NCBI RefSeq assembly: GCF_900765565.1
Contig: NZ_CAAFRZ010000216.1
Span: 1-7,828 of the forward strand
DNA from: an uncultured Dialister sp.
GTDB lineage: Bacteria > Bacillota > Negativicutes > Veillonellales > Dialisteraceae
Length of the DNA: 7,828 bases
Direction of reading: 5' to 3'
A model generated the notes under the pieces. It made no database searches. It saw only the letters and a program-made list of their open reading frames with translations, and had not been told where the DNA came from. The translations under genes and the position numbers were made by a program. Below are positions 1-5,139 of this stretch, one piece after another. Every line of letters begins with the position of its first letter. Position 1 is the first letter of the stretch.

Positions 1-60
1 ACTTTATTCTAACATAGGAGGTTTTTTGGTACTTTGGGTAACGCTACGGCTCCGCCGGTT

Positions 61-79
61 CCCCCGTCTCAGACGGGGG
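61..79. repeat. GC-rich perfect hairpin, weak terminator candidate
   Basis: CCCCCGTC (61-68) and GACGGGGG (72-79) form an 8-bp perfect stem around a 3-nt loop TCA. On the plus strand it is followed only by TTTAGTATTT, a poor T-tract. On the minus strand it is followed by AACCGG. It could act as a weak plus-strand terminator for a gene to the left of the window, but it equally fits the hairpin repeat family that fills this region. Confidence 0.3.
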
Positions 80-92
80 TTTAGTATTTGGG

Positions 93-117
93 GCAATTAT
101 ATAGCGCCGCTTTTTGA
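93..117 (-). repeat. Inverted half-copy of the GGCGGCGC repeat
   Basis: The segment around 93-117 (caattatatagcgccgct followed by a T-run) is, read on the minus strand, AGCGGCGCTATATAATTG preceded by TCAAAAA. This closely matches the left arm and loop of the repeats at 403-430 and 1072-1099 (AGGCGGCGCTATATAATTTG in the latter). The right arm is missing. It is therefore an inverted, half-length member of the same family. Confidence 0.55.
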
Positions 118-148
118 TTCCCAATAGCGGCAAAGCCGCAAATGAAAA

Positions 149-200
149 GTCCCCCTTTCCCAAAGGGGGATGTCACGCAGTGACAGAGGGATTCTGATGG
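149..200 (+). repeat. Hairpin repeat module B, short form (copy 1)
   Basis: This module has three parts: a CCCCCTTT-CCC-AAAGGGGG hairpin (151-169), a TGTCAC-GCA-GTGACA hairpin (171-185), and the tail acagagggattctgatgg (183-200). The first 26 bases match copy 2 at 764-789 with one difference. The 18-base tail matches 887-904 exactly. The small central hairpin is what copy 2 replaces with a much larger structured segment. No function is known to me; an intergenic non-autonomous repeat is the simplest reading. Confidence 0.6.
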
Positions 201-402
201 ATCTGCGGCGCCAGCCGCTGGACCGGGTCTCTCAAATCTGCCTTTTTCCCGTCATAGTCATTCACCAGAGAGATCTCTCGACTCATCGTAGCTGTAGCGA
301 TTTTTGACAGCACCGTCACTACTCCGCTTGCCACCGCTCGAGATAACGATAAAGGTATGGATTCACACGGATGATAGCGGTTTTACGGAGGGAAAATCAA
401 AA

Positions 403-430
403 GGCGGCGCAGTATAAATTGTGCGCCGCC
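403..430. repeat. GGCGGCGC/GCGCCGCC inverted-repeat element, copy 1
   Basis: GGCGGCGCA (403-411) pairs perfectly with TGCGCCGCC (422-430) around an AT-rich 10-nt loop. It belongs to a three-copy family in this window (also 677-704 and 1072-1099) with conserved arms and a variable AT-rich loop. All three copies are followed by CACC or ACC and C-rich tail repeats. There is no T-tract after the stem, so a conventional terminator is unlikely. Confidence 0.65.
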
Positions 431-431
431 A

Positions 432-505
432 CCTTCCCCTTGGGCGAAGCCCGTTCCCCCTGAGCCACATTGCCCGCAGGGCATTACCCCTTAGCCACTT
501 CTCAC
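432..505 (+). repeat. Tail repeat with mini-hairpins (first cluster)
   Basis: Two adjacent units follow the inverted repeat: GGGC-gaa-GCCC (442-452) then gttccccctgagccac, and GCCC-gca-GGGC (472-482) then attaccccttagccac. The unit plan is a 4-bp stem, a 3-nt loop and a C-rich linker ending in AGCCAC. It is the same as in the cluster at 1110-1250, although the stem bases differ. Confidence 0.55.
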
Positions 506-676
506 CATTCATGGCTTACGCCCAGCCATCGGAACAGCCTTAAAACCCATTACCATCTCTCAGCCCGGTGGGCAGCTCTCTTCTGGGAAGAGAGCCTGCT
601 GCAGAGTCAATTGCACGTTTTGGGGACAGAGTCATCAGGAACCCATCCGCGGCGAAGCCGCTATAGTGTATCATAA

Positions 677-704
677 GGCGGCGCTATATATTCTGTGCGC
701 CGCC
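677..704. repeat. GGCGGCGC/GCGCCGCC inverted-repeat element, copy 2
   Basis: GGCGGCGC (677-684) and GCGCCGCC (697-704) form an 8-bp perfect stem with a 12-nt AT-rich loop. The left flank, GCGGCgaaGCCGC followed by GTGTATCATAA, is shared with copy 3, so the repeated unit extends at least from about 649 to 707. Copy 1 lacks this left flank. Confidence 0.65.
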
Positions 705-712
705 ACCACCCC

Positions 713-739
713 CTCAGTCACCTCAGCCACCTCAGTCAC
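713..739 (+). repeat. Three tandem 9-bp repeats CTCAGYCAC
   Basis: CTCAGTCAC (713-721), CTCAGCCAC (722-730) and CTCAGTCAC (731-739) lie head to tail. This looks like the linker part of the tail repeat (…AGCCAC) amplified without its mini-hairpin. It is adjacent to inverted-repeat copy 2. Confidence 0.6.
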
Positions 740-763
740 CCCTTGCCGCAGGCGGATAGGTTA

Positions 764-904
764 GTCCCCTTTTCCCAAAGGGGGATGTCTATCGGTCAGT
801 TGACAAAAGGAAGGCGCTTTGATGTGCAGATAAAGCGCCAACTTGCAACTGACTCGGAGGTCCTATGCAGGGCCTCCGCAGAGCAGACAGAGGGATTCTG
901 ATGG
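764..904 (+). repeat. Hairpin repeat module B, expanded form with nested helices (copy 2)
   Basis: The left part (764-789) matches copy 1 at 149-174 with one mismatch, and the right part (887-904) matches 183-200 exactly. Between them the small loop of copy 1 is replaced by roughly 96 nt that fold into nested helices. The outer stem is TGTCT (786-790) with AGACA (885-889). The second is GTCAGTTG (795-802) with CAACTGAC (846-853). Inside that is GGCGCTTT (813-820) with AAAGCGCC (832-839). A side hairpin is GGAGGTCC (856-863) with GGGCCTCC (870-877), containing one G·T pair. These pairings are read directly from the sequence. A function as RNA or as a mobile insert is inference. Confidence 0.6.
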
Positions 905-1071
905 AAATGCGGCTTCGCCGCTGATCCCCCTTATGCCCCCGGTGCGGAGCACCCACAACCAGGTTGGCGAGCGGCAGCGATGCCAACCCACCACCTTTAT
1001 GAACCATCCACAAGTCTGGGACATCAGTTATCCGACATATCCCGCGGCTTTGCCGCTGGCGTGTATCATAA

Positions 1072-1099
1072 GGCGGCGCTATATAATTTGTGCGCCGCC
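1072..1099. repeat. GGCGGCGC/GCGCCGCC inverted-repeat element, copy 3
   Basis: GGCGGCGC (1072-1079) pairs with GCGCCGCC (1092-1099) across a 12-nt AT-rich loop. It shares GTGTATCATAAGGCGGCGC with copy 2 and has the related left hairpin GCGGCtttGCCGC at 1044-1056. It is the copy nearest the sua5 stop. Read on the minus strand it is followed by TTATGATAC, too short a T-run for a convincing terminator. Confidence 0.65.
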
Positions 1100-1250
1100 A
1101 CCTTCCCCTCGCCGAAGGCGTTCCCCTTGAGTCACTTCGCCGAAGGCGTTACCCCTAAGCCACCTTTCACCGTCGCCGCCACCACCCCCTCGGGCGAAGC
1201 CCGTTCCCCCCAAGCCACTTCGCCGAAGGCGTTACCCCTCAGCCACTTTT
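1100..1250 (+). repeat. Tail repeat with mini-hairpins (second cluster)
   Basis: Four units are present: CGCC-gaa-GGCG at 1110-1120 and 1138-1148, GGGC-gaa-GCCC at 1192-1202, and CGCC-gaa-GGCG at 1221-1231. Each is followed by gtt(a/c)cccc and then an AGYCAC linker. The cluster ends about four bases before the sua5 stop codon, so sua5 mRNA 3' ends would carry these hairpins in complementary form. Confidence 0.6.
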
Positions 1251-1254
1251 AAAA

Positions 1255-2307
1255 TCAGTCCTTCTTCTCCACTACGATGTGGTAGCCGGAAGCTTTGGTA
1301 AGGCGGTTCATGATGGCCAGGCCCAGTCCCTTGGAGTCTGTTCCTTCGCCTATGATCTGGTCCACCGGGTGTTTATTGAAATAGAGGAGTCCGGAAAAGA
1401 GGTTATGGGCAAAGCTTTCTTTGTCTTCCCGACTTCCCCAGATGAAAAGGGGCAGCCCCTCCGGCAGCTTGTCCGCCGTTTCCCGGCTCACGAAGAAACC
1501 GTATTTCTTATCGTTTTTTGCAGAAAAGGAAAGGATTTCCTTTTCCACCTTATCCCTGTTTCCGGTATACACCGTAAGAGGCGCACTGGGCGCATAATGG
1601 CGGTATTTCATGCCAGGCGCTTTTGGGTGTTCTCCCGCTTTGACGCCGCTGGAAAGGATGGCTTTATCCACCACCGTGGGGGCAAAGGCGGAGAGCATTT
1701 CCAACGTAATGCCGCCGGGGCGGTAGATAATGATGGTCCCCTTTTCAATGCCAATGACCGTGGATTCCACTCCCACTTCACAAGGACCGCCATCCACGAT
1801 GGCCGGGACGCGTCCATCCATATCGTGGAGCACGTCTTCCGCCGTAGTGGGACTGGGTCGGGTGGAAATGTTGGCGCTGGGACCTGCCAGAGGCACCCCG
1901 GCCGCCCGGATGAGGGCCCGGGTGGCTTCACTTCTGGGGCAGCGGATGGCAATGGTCGAAAGACCGCCGGATGTTTCCGGGGGAATGATATCCTTTTTTG
2001 GGAATACGATGGTCAATGGTCCCGGCCAGAAAGCATCCATGAGCTTCTTTTCCAGGGGCGTCACTTCTTTCACATATTTTTCTACCTCCGAAGGCTCCGA
2101 CACATGGACGATGAGGGGATTATCCGAAGGCCGGCCTTTAGCCGCATAAATCCGCTTTGCCGCCTCTGCGTCCAATGCGTTACCGCCGAGGCCATACACC
2201 GTTTCCGTAGGAAAGGCGACGAGGCCGCCGGCACGGATGATTTCTCCCAGGGCGAAGACCTTATTTTTATAGTAGTCTTCGTCCACCTTTACCATTTCTG
2301 TGTTCAT
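1255..2307 (-). CDS. tsaC: L-threonylcarbamoyladenylate synthase, two-domain Sua5/YwlC type
   Basis: This enzyme makes threonylcarbamoyl-AMP from threonine, bicarbonate and ATP. That is the first step of t6A37 formation in ANN-decoding tRNAs, in the cytoplasm. The 350 residues fit the two-domain Sua5/YwlC form rather than the short TsaC/YrdC form. The N-terminal YrdC domain (about 12-205) shows GGLVAFPTETVYGLG (27-41), AAKGRPSDNPL (55-65), GPSAN (142-146) and GVESTV (179-184). The linker KYRHYAP (234-240) and a Sua5 domain (about 246-345) follow. The ATG overlaps the prmC stop by 4 nt (ATGA), and AAGGA lies 6 nt upstream, so translational coupling is likely. It is the last gene of the prfA-prmC-sua5 run. 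I see no defect. The family assignment is firm; only the symbol (sua5, tsaC or ywlC) is a matter of convention. Confidence 0.95.
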   Translation of the reverse strand: MNTEMVKVDEDYYKNKVFALGEIIRAGGLVAFPTETVYGLGGNALDAEAAKRIYAAKGRPSDNPLIVHVSEPSEVEKYVKEVTPLEKKLMDAFWPGPLTIVFPKKDIIPPETSGGLSTIAIRCPRSEATRALIRAAGVPLAGPSANISTRPSPTTAEDVLHDMDGRVPAIVDGGPCEVGVESTVIGIEKGTIIIYRPGGITLEMLSAFAPTVVDKAILSSGVKAGEHPKAPGMKYRHYAPSAPLTVYTGNRDKVEKEILSFSAKNDKKYGFFVSRETADKLPEGLPLFIWGSREDKESFAHNLFSGLLYFNKHPVDQIIGEGTDSKGLGLAIMNRLTKASGYHIVVEKKD

Positions 2308-3179
2308 TCGTTTTCCTTCTTTCTGCAGTACAGGGCCCGTTCAATGCCGCCGTAGTCTTTAAAAATTTCAAAGGAGTCGTACTTCCCGGTTTCTTTGAAA
2401 AGGGTAAGCACCGGCTCTGCCTGGTGGATGCCAAATTCCACAGCCAGGAAGCCCCCTTCTTTCAGATGGGTATCCGCAGACGCTGCCAGTTTTCGATAGA
2501 AATCAAGGCCATCCTCTCCGCCATCCAGGGCCAGCACCGGTTCGTGCTGCACTTCCTTCTGGAGTCCCGGAATGTCGCCGGAGGGAATGTAGGGTGGATT
2601 GGAAAGGATCCCATCGAACTGTTCCCCTTCCTCCAGAGCGGTGAGGTAGTCTCCCTGCCGCCAGGCCACCCGGTCATCCAGTTCCAGCTTCTTTCCGTTT
2701 TCTTTTGCCACCGCCAGGGCTTCTTCAGAAATATCTACCCCCACACCGGTATCTTCTTTGCAGTAATAAAGGAAACTCAGAAGGATGGCGCCGCTTCCGG
2801 TGCCCAGGTCCGCCACCTTGAGGTCCGGTTCGCTCCTGTGGTACTGGATTACCTTTTCCAGCCAAGTCTCCGTATCGGGACGGGGAATCAGCACATGTTC
2901 ATTCACCTGGAATGTGAGGCCCATGAAGTCCTTCTCCCCGATGATGGCAGCCGTAGAAAAGCCGCCTACCCGCTTCTTGATGTATTCCCGGTACTGTGCC
3001 AGCTCCGAAGGCTCCACAATTTCATCAAAATCGGTATACAGATAAATCCGGGACTTGTGGAGTACATGGGCCAGCAGCAGTTCCGCATCCAGCCGGGGGG
3101 ATTCGAGATCATGGTTTTTGAAATACTGGGTGGTCCAGATAATAAGCTTCTTGATGGTCCAGATGGTGTTACCGGCCAT
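2304..3179 (-). CDS. prmC: Peptide chain release factor N5-glutamine methyltransferase
   Basis: PrmC uses S-adenosylmethionine to methylate the glutamine of the GGQ motif in release factors RF1 and RF2, which raises peptide-release efficiency. The protein has 291 residues, normal for the family. A helical N-terminal substrate-binding domain (about 1-75) is followed by the linker [10 protein letters not shown] (95-104). The Rossmann methyltransferase domain has the AdoMet loop VADLGTGSG (122-130), the acidic VGVDIS (147-151) and the catalytic SNPPY (193-197), which grips the target glutamine amide. The segment [13 protein letters not shown] (73-85) is a loose version of the usual GxPxAYIxGxxxF. 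The ATG lies inside the end of prfA, an 11-nt overlap. AAGGAG 6 nt upstream supports that start. Its substrate gene lies directly upstream, a classical pairing. Confidence 0.96.
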   Translation of the reverse strand: MAGNTIWTIKKLIIWTTQYFKNHDLESPRLDAELLLAHVLHKSRIYLYTDFDEIVEPSELAQYREYIKKRVGGFSTAAIIGEKDFMGLTFQVNEHVLIPRPDTETWLEKVIQYHRSEPDLKVADLGTGSGAILLSFLYYCKEDTGVGVDISEEALAVAKENGKKLELDDRVAWRQGDYLTALEEGEQFDGILSNPPYIPSGDIPGLQKEVQHEPVLALDGGEDGLDFYRKLAASADTHLKEGGFLAVEFGIHQAEPVLTLFKETGKYDSFEIFKDYGGIERALYCRKKENE

Positions 3180-4251
3180 TGGCTTCTCCTTCTTTCATGC
3201 GCCGCGCCAGGTCTTCTTCCATGAGCCGGTCAAGGATAGGGTCCATATTTCCGTTCATGAAATCATCGAGCTGGTAAATACTCATATTAATGCGGTGATC
3301 CGTCACCCGGCCCTGGGGGTAATTGTAGGTACGGATCCGTTCACTCCGGTCCCCGGAGCCTACCTGGCTCTTCCGGTCCGCCGCTTCCTTACTCAAAGAT
3401 TCCCGCATGGCCTTGTCGTAGAGACGGGACTTCAGGATCTGCAGGGCCTTTTCCTTGTTCTGCCTCTGGCTCCGTTCATTCTGGCAGGTCACTACCATGC
3501 CCGTGGGGAGGTGGGTAATACGGATGGCAGAGGAGGTCTTATTAATGTGCTGGCCGCCGGCGCCGGAGGAACGGTACACGTCGATGCGCAGGTCTTCCCT
3601 CTTAATATCGATATCCACGTCTTCCGCCTCCGGCAGCACTGCCACCGTCACCGCAGACGTATGGACCCGGCCCTGGCTTTCGGTTTCCGGAATCCGCTGC
3701 ACCCGGTGCACACCGCTTTCAAACTTCAGGATGGAATAGGCATTCTTCCCTTCAATGGTACAGGTCACTTCCTTGAAGCCGCCAAGGTCCGTTTCATTGG
3801 CATTGGCGATTTCCAGCTTCCAGCCCTTCCGCTCGGCGAATTTAATATACATCTTCAGGAGATCCGCCGCAAAGAGGGCCGCCTCTTCCCCGCCGGTACC
3901 GGCACGGATTTCCAGAATTACGTTCTTGCCGTCATTGGGGTCTTTAGGAATGAGCATCTTGTGGATAGCAAGGTCCAGGTCTTCCTTCTTCTTCTCGTTC
4001 TCCTTCAGGTCCTCCTTCGCCAGCTCATGGAGATCCTCCTGGGACTTGTCCTCCAGGATATCCAGGGCATCCTTGCAGGCTTTGTCGGCCTCCTTGTATT
4101 CCCTGTATTTGGAAACGATTTCTCCCAGTTCCGCATGTTCCTTGGAAAGGGCTCTCCATTTATTCTGGTCCGCAATGACCGAAGGATCGCTGAGCTGGTC
4201 CTCCAGCGTGATATAACGGGCTTCCATGCTGTCCAATTTATCAGTCTGCAT
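3169..4251 (-). CDS. prfA: Peptide chain release factor 1 (RF1)
   Basis: RF1 recognises UAA and UAG in the ribosomal A site and triggers peptidyl-tRNA hydrolysis. The 360-residue length is standard. A helical domain 1 spans about 1-100. The codon-recognition tripeptide of the PxT type is PET (188-190), within [15 protein letters not shown]. The catalytic loop [12 protein letters not shown] holds GGQ at 232-234. PxT rather than SPF marks it as RF1, not RF2. The ATG is preceded by AAAGGTG (4263-4257) at 5-nt spacing. It overlaps prmC by 11 nt. About 245 nt of hairpin-rich DNA separates it from the rpmE2 terminator. Its promoter is unclear: TTGCCA (4396-4391) and AATAAT (4375-4370) are good hexamers but only 15 nt apart. 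Readthrough from rpmE2 is the other possibility. Confidence 0.97.
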   Translation of the reverse strand: MQTDKLDSMEARYITLEDQLSDPSVIADQNKWRALSKEHAELGEIVSKYREYKEADKACKDALDILEDKSQEDLHELAKEDLKENEKKKEDLDLAIHKMLIPKDPNDGKNVILEIRAGTGGEEAALFAADLLKMYIKFAERKGWKLEIANANETDLGGFKEVTCTIEGKNAYSILKFESGVHRVQRIPETESQGRVHTSAVTVAVLPEAEDVDIDIKREDLRIDVYRSSGAGGQHINKTSSAIRITHLPTGMVVTCQNERSQRQNKEKALQILKSRLYDKAMRESLSKEAADRKSQVGSGDRSERIRTYNYPQGRVTDHRINMSIYQLDDFMNGNMDPILDRLMEEDLARRMKEGEANGR

Positions 4252-4280
4252 TGTATCACCTTTAACTTACATATATATAA

Positions 4281-4360
4281 GGCTGCGGCCTGTGGCCGGG
4301 GCTCTGTCCTCCAGACAGGGCTCTGCCTGACGGCAAGGCTGTGGCCTTTGGCCAGGGCTT
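4281..4360. repeat. Tandem array of four mini-hairpin units joined by GGGCT
   Basis: Four head-to-tail units of about 20-25 bp each carry a short stem bracketed by GGCT. The stems are GGCC-TGT-GGCC (4287-4297), CTGTC-CTCCA-GACAG (4304-4318), TGCC-TGAC-GGCA (4324-4335) and TGGCC-TTT-GGCCA (4342-4354). The stem bases differ between units while pairing is kept. A second, shorter and more degenerate copy lies at 6120-6165. It shares TGTCCTCC(A/G)GACAGGGCT (17 of 18 bases) and GGCCAGGGCT followed by TAAGG or AAGG. The array sits in the possible 5' leader of prfA. A dispersed intergenic repeat is the safest reading. Confidence 0.6.
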
Positions 4361-4394
4361 AAGGAAGGAATTATTGGTTTCCTTAAGTTCTGGC
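4351..4394 (+). repeat. Long hairpin, 16-pair stem including two G·T pairs
   Basis: GCCAG-GG-CTTAAGGAA (4351-4366) pairs with TTCCTTAAG-TT-CTGGC (4379-4394) around a 12-nt loop. Fourteen pairs are Watson-Crick. The two central GG/TT positions would be G·U wobbles in plus-strand RNA but C/A mismatches in minus-strand RNA. The left arm overlaps the last unit of the hairpin array. A second small hairpin TGGC-AAAGC-GCCA (4391-4403) competes with the right arm. Confidence 0.5.
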
Positions 4395-4495
4395 AAAGCG
4401 CCAGGCCCGCCGGACAAGCGCAGCAATATTCGTTAAACCCTCCACAGGCCCTGCAGCTAAGCGCCATTCCATCCGCTCCTCCCATAGCAGGGCAG

Positions 4496-4521
4496 AAAAA
4501 AACAGGGCTGCTGCCCTGTTT
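4496..4521 (-). terminator. Intrinsic terminator of rpmE2
   Basis: Read on the minus strand, AACAGGGC-AGCA-GCCCTGTT is an 8-bp perfect stem, with one more A-T pair possible, and a 4-nt loop. A run of seven T (4502-4496) follows it. The stem begins immediately after the rpmE2 TGA. It has the textbook form of a Rho-independent terminator and implies that rpmE2 is mainly monocistronic. Confidence 0.9.
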
Positions 4522-4522
4522 C

Positions 4523-4774
4523 TCAGTCGGATGTTTTTCCGTAACGTTTGTTGAACTTTTCGATACGGCCGCGAGCCTTTCCGAAACGCTGCTGTCCTGT
4601 ATAGAACGGATGGGATTTGCTGCTGATATCAATATTGATCAGCGGATATTCATTACCATCTTCCCATTTTACAGTCTGGTTGGAAGTTGCTGTAGAACGG
4701 GTCAGGAAAGAGTAGTCAGCACCGATATCACGAAAAACGACTGGATGATAATCCGGATGGATTCCCTTCTTCAC
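4523..4774 (-). CDS. rpmE2: 50S ribosomal protein L31 type B (zinc-free)
   Basis: L31 bridges the large and small ribosomal subunits near the central protuberance. The sequence [18 protein letters not shown] (37-40) and [13 protein letters not shown] (51-63) is typical of L31. The 83 residues contain no cysteine, so the protein belongs to the type B (C-minus) class, which does not bind zinc. I chose GTG at 4774. GAGGTG (4786-4781) lies 6 nt upstream, and the product then starts MKKGIHP like its relatives. A longer GTG start at 4783 would fall inside that Shine-Dalgarno sequence. The gene has its own promoter and a terminator abutting the stop. It precedes prfA, an arrangement known in Bacillota. 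Confidence 0.95.
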   Translation of the reverse strand: MKKGIHPDYHPVVFRDIGADYSFLTRSTATSNQTVKWEDGNEYPLINIDISSKSHPFYTGQQRFGKARGRIEKFNKRYGKTSD

Positions 4775-4814
4775 TTCTTGCACCTCATTTCAATACCAAA
4801 GATAATTCTTTGCT

Positions 4815-4843
4815 ATTATACCAAACTGCGTCCTCTATTGCAA
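4815..4843 (-). promoter_or_regulatory. Sigma-A type promoter of rpmE2
   Basis: On the minus strand, TTGCAA (4843-4838), 17 nt and a perfect TATAAT (4820-4815) form a strong housekeeping promoter. Transcription would start near 4808, giving a leader of about 34 nt. That is too short for a riboswitch or a large L31 autoregulatory structure. No Zur-like operator was evident. Confidence 0.8.
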
Positions 4844-4869
4844 GGAAATATTTCAGGAAATAAATGAAC

Positions 4870-4899
4870 GGACTTTGGCCAGGGTTTTGGCCTACGTCC
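4870..4899. repeat. Imperfect hairpin between the divergent promoters
   Basis: GGAC-TTT-GGCC (4870-4880) faces GGCC-TAC-GTCC (4889-4899) with an 8-nt loop. The outer and inner 4-bp stems are separated by a 3x3 internal mismatch. The string TTTGGCCAGGG also occurs in the array at 4348-4357, so it may be a degenerate member of that family. It lies upstream of the rpmE2 -35 box. Confidence 0.4.
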
Positions 4900-4946
4900 A
4901 AAACAAAGGCTATCTCCTGAGCTCAAGAAAATATATGTTTACTCCT

Positions 4947-5039
4947 TTAAGGCCAATCGAAGTTTTCGTCCAGGACATAAATTGCCTTGACGCAGTCACA
5001 GTTCTGATGAACCTTCCGCCCGTCCAGGGTAATATCCAT
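4947..5039 (-). pseudogene. Possible remnant or microprotein, 30 residues, unknown
   Basis: The minus-strand frame from ATG 5039 to TAA 4947 encodes a peptide running MDITLDGRKVHQNCDC, then VKAIYVLDENFDWP. The composition is protein-like: balanced charges, an amphipathic VKAIYVLDENF stretch and a CxC pair. Antisense noise usually looks different. There is no good ribosome binding site before the ATG. The frame stays open upstream to about the divergent promoter without a better start. It may be the 3' end of a decayed gene, a real microprotein, or chance. I do not recognise a family. Confidence 0.25.
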
Positions 5040-5074
5040 CCCACACAGTCTCGATTTCCCCTGACTCCTCTCTC

Positions 5075-5103
5075 TTGCGCCATTTCTTTTTAACAGGTAT
5101 ACT
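5075..5103 (+). promoter_or_regulatory. Probable promoter of the membrane-protein gene
   Basis: TTGCGC (5075-5080), a 17-nt spacer and TATACT (5098-5103) make a plausible housekeeping promoter with a good -10 and a weak -35. Transcription would start near 5110, about 30 nt before the chosen TTG start. It faces away from the rpmE2 promoter. Confidence 0.6.
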
Positions 5104-5123
5104 AGTAGGGAATTGTTTTATTT

Positions 5124-5130
5124 AAAGGAG
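5124..5130 (+). promoter_or_regulatory. Ribosome binding site that selects the TTG start at 5140
   Basis: AAAGGAG lies 9 nt before TTG 5140, an ideal distance. The in-frame ATG at 5131 directly abuts the Shine-Dalgarno sequence. An upstream TTG at 5113 would encode it. Neither is a plausible start. Confidence 0.75.
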
Positions 5131-5139
5131 ATGGACGTT

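Larger units (their letters stand above)
1..1254. other. Repeat-rich intergenic region without a supported gene
   Basis: About 1.25 kb beyond the 3' end of sua5 with no credible coding region. Open frames here are short, use repeat-derived peptides rich in Pro, Ser and Arg, and lack a good ribosome binding site. The stretch is built from GC-rich inverted repeats, described individually below. They are separated by lower-complexity spacer such as 218-400, which contains a 12-bp perfect palindrome GAGAGATCTCTC at 268-279. Small GCGGC-NNN-GCCGC hairpins recur with different loops at 127-139 (loop aaa), 649-661 (gaa), 908-920 (ttc) and 1044-1056 (ttt). No strong promoter or U-tract terminator was found. 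No obvious terminator follows the sua5 stop, so its transcript may run into these hairpins. Confidence 0.8.

Noticed and set aside
268..279. 12-bp palindrome GAGAGATCTCTC as an operator
   Set aside because: There is no promoter or gene next to it, so it is more likely part of the intergenic repeat background.
470..1252. Several short open frames in the repeat region
   Set aside because: Their peptides are translations of the repeats (for example SPKALPLSHF twice), with no proper start signal and no family likeness.
1..1254. CRISPR array
   Set aside because: Repeat units are irregularly spaced, differ in arms and loops, and there are no uniform unique spacers or cas genes.
1279..2355. Long plus-strand open frame opposite sua5
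   Set aside because: It is antisense to a clear Sua5 protein, its translation has no family features, and it has no ribosome binding site. It is a shadow of GC-biased codon positions.
3055..4362. 435-codon plus-strand open frame opposite prmC and prfA
   Set aside because: It runs antisense across two firmly identified genes and their overlap. It is a shadow frame despite its length.
4370..4396. prfA promoter TTGCCA-N15-AATAAT on the minus strand
   Set aside because: The hexamers are good but the 15-nt spacing is too short and the site lies inside a strong hairpin. Mentioned only as a possibility.
4875..5093. 72-codon plus-strand frame between the divergent promoters
   Set aside because: It starts inside a hairpin, runs into the -35 box of the next promoter, and has no ribosome binding site or recognisable motif.
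5113..5133. Earlier starts (TTG 5113, ATG 5131) for the membrane protein
   Set aside because: The first lies before the Shine-Dalgarno sequence and the second touches it. TTG 5140 has the correct 9-nt spacing.
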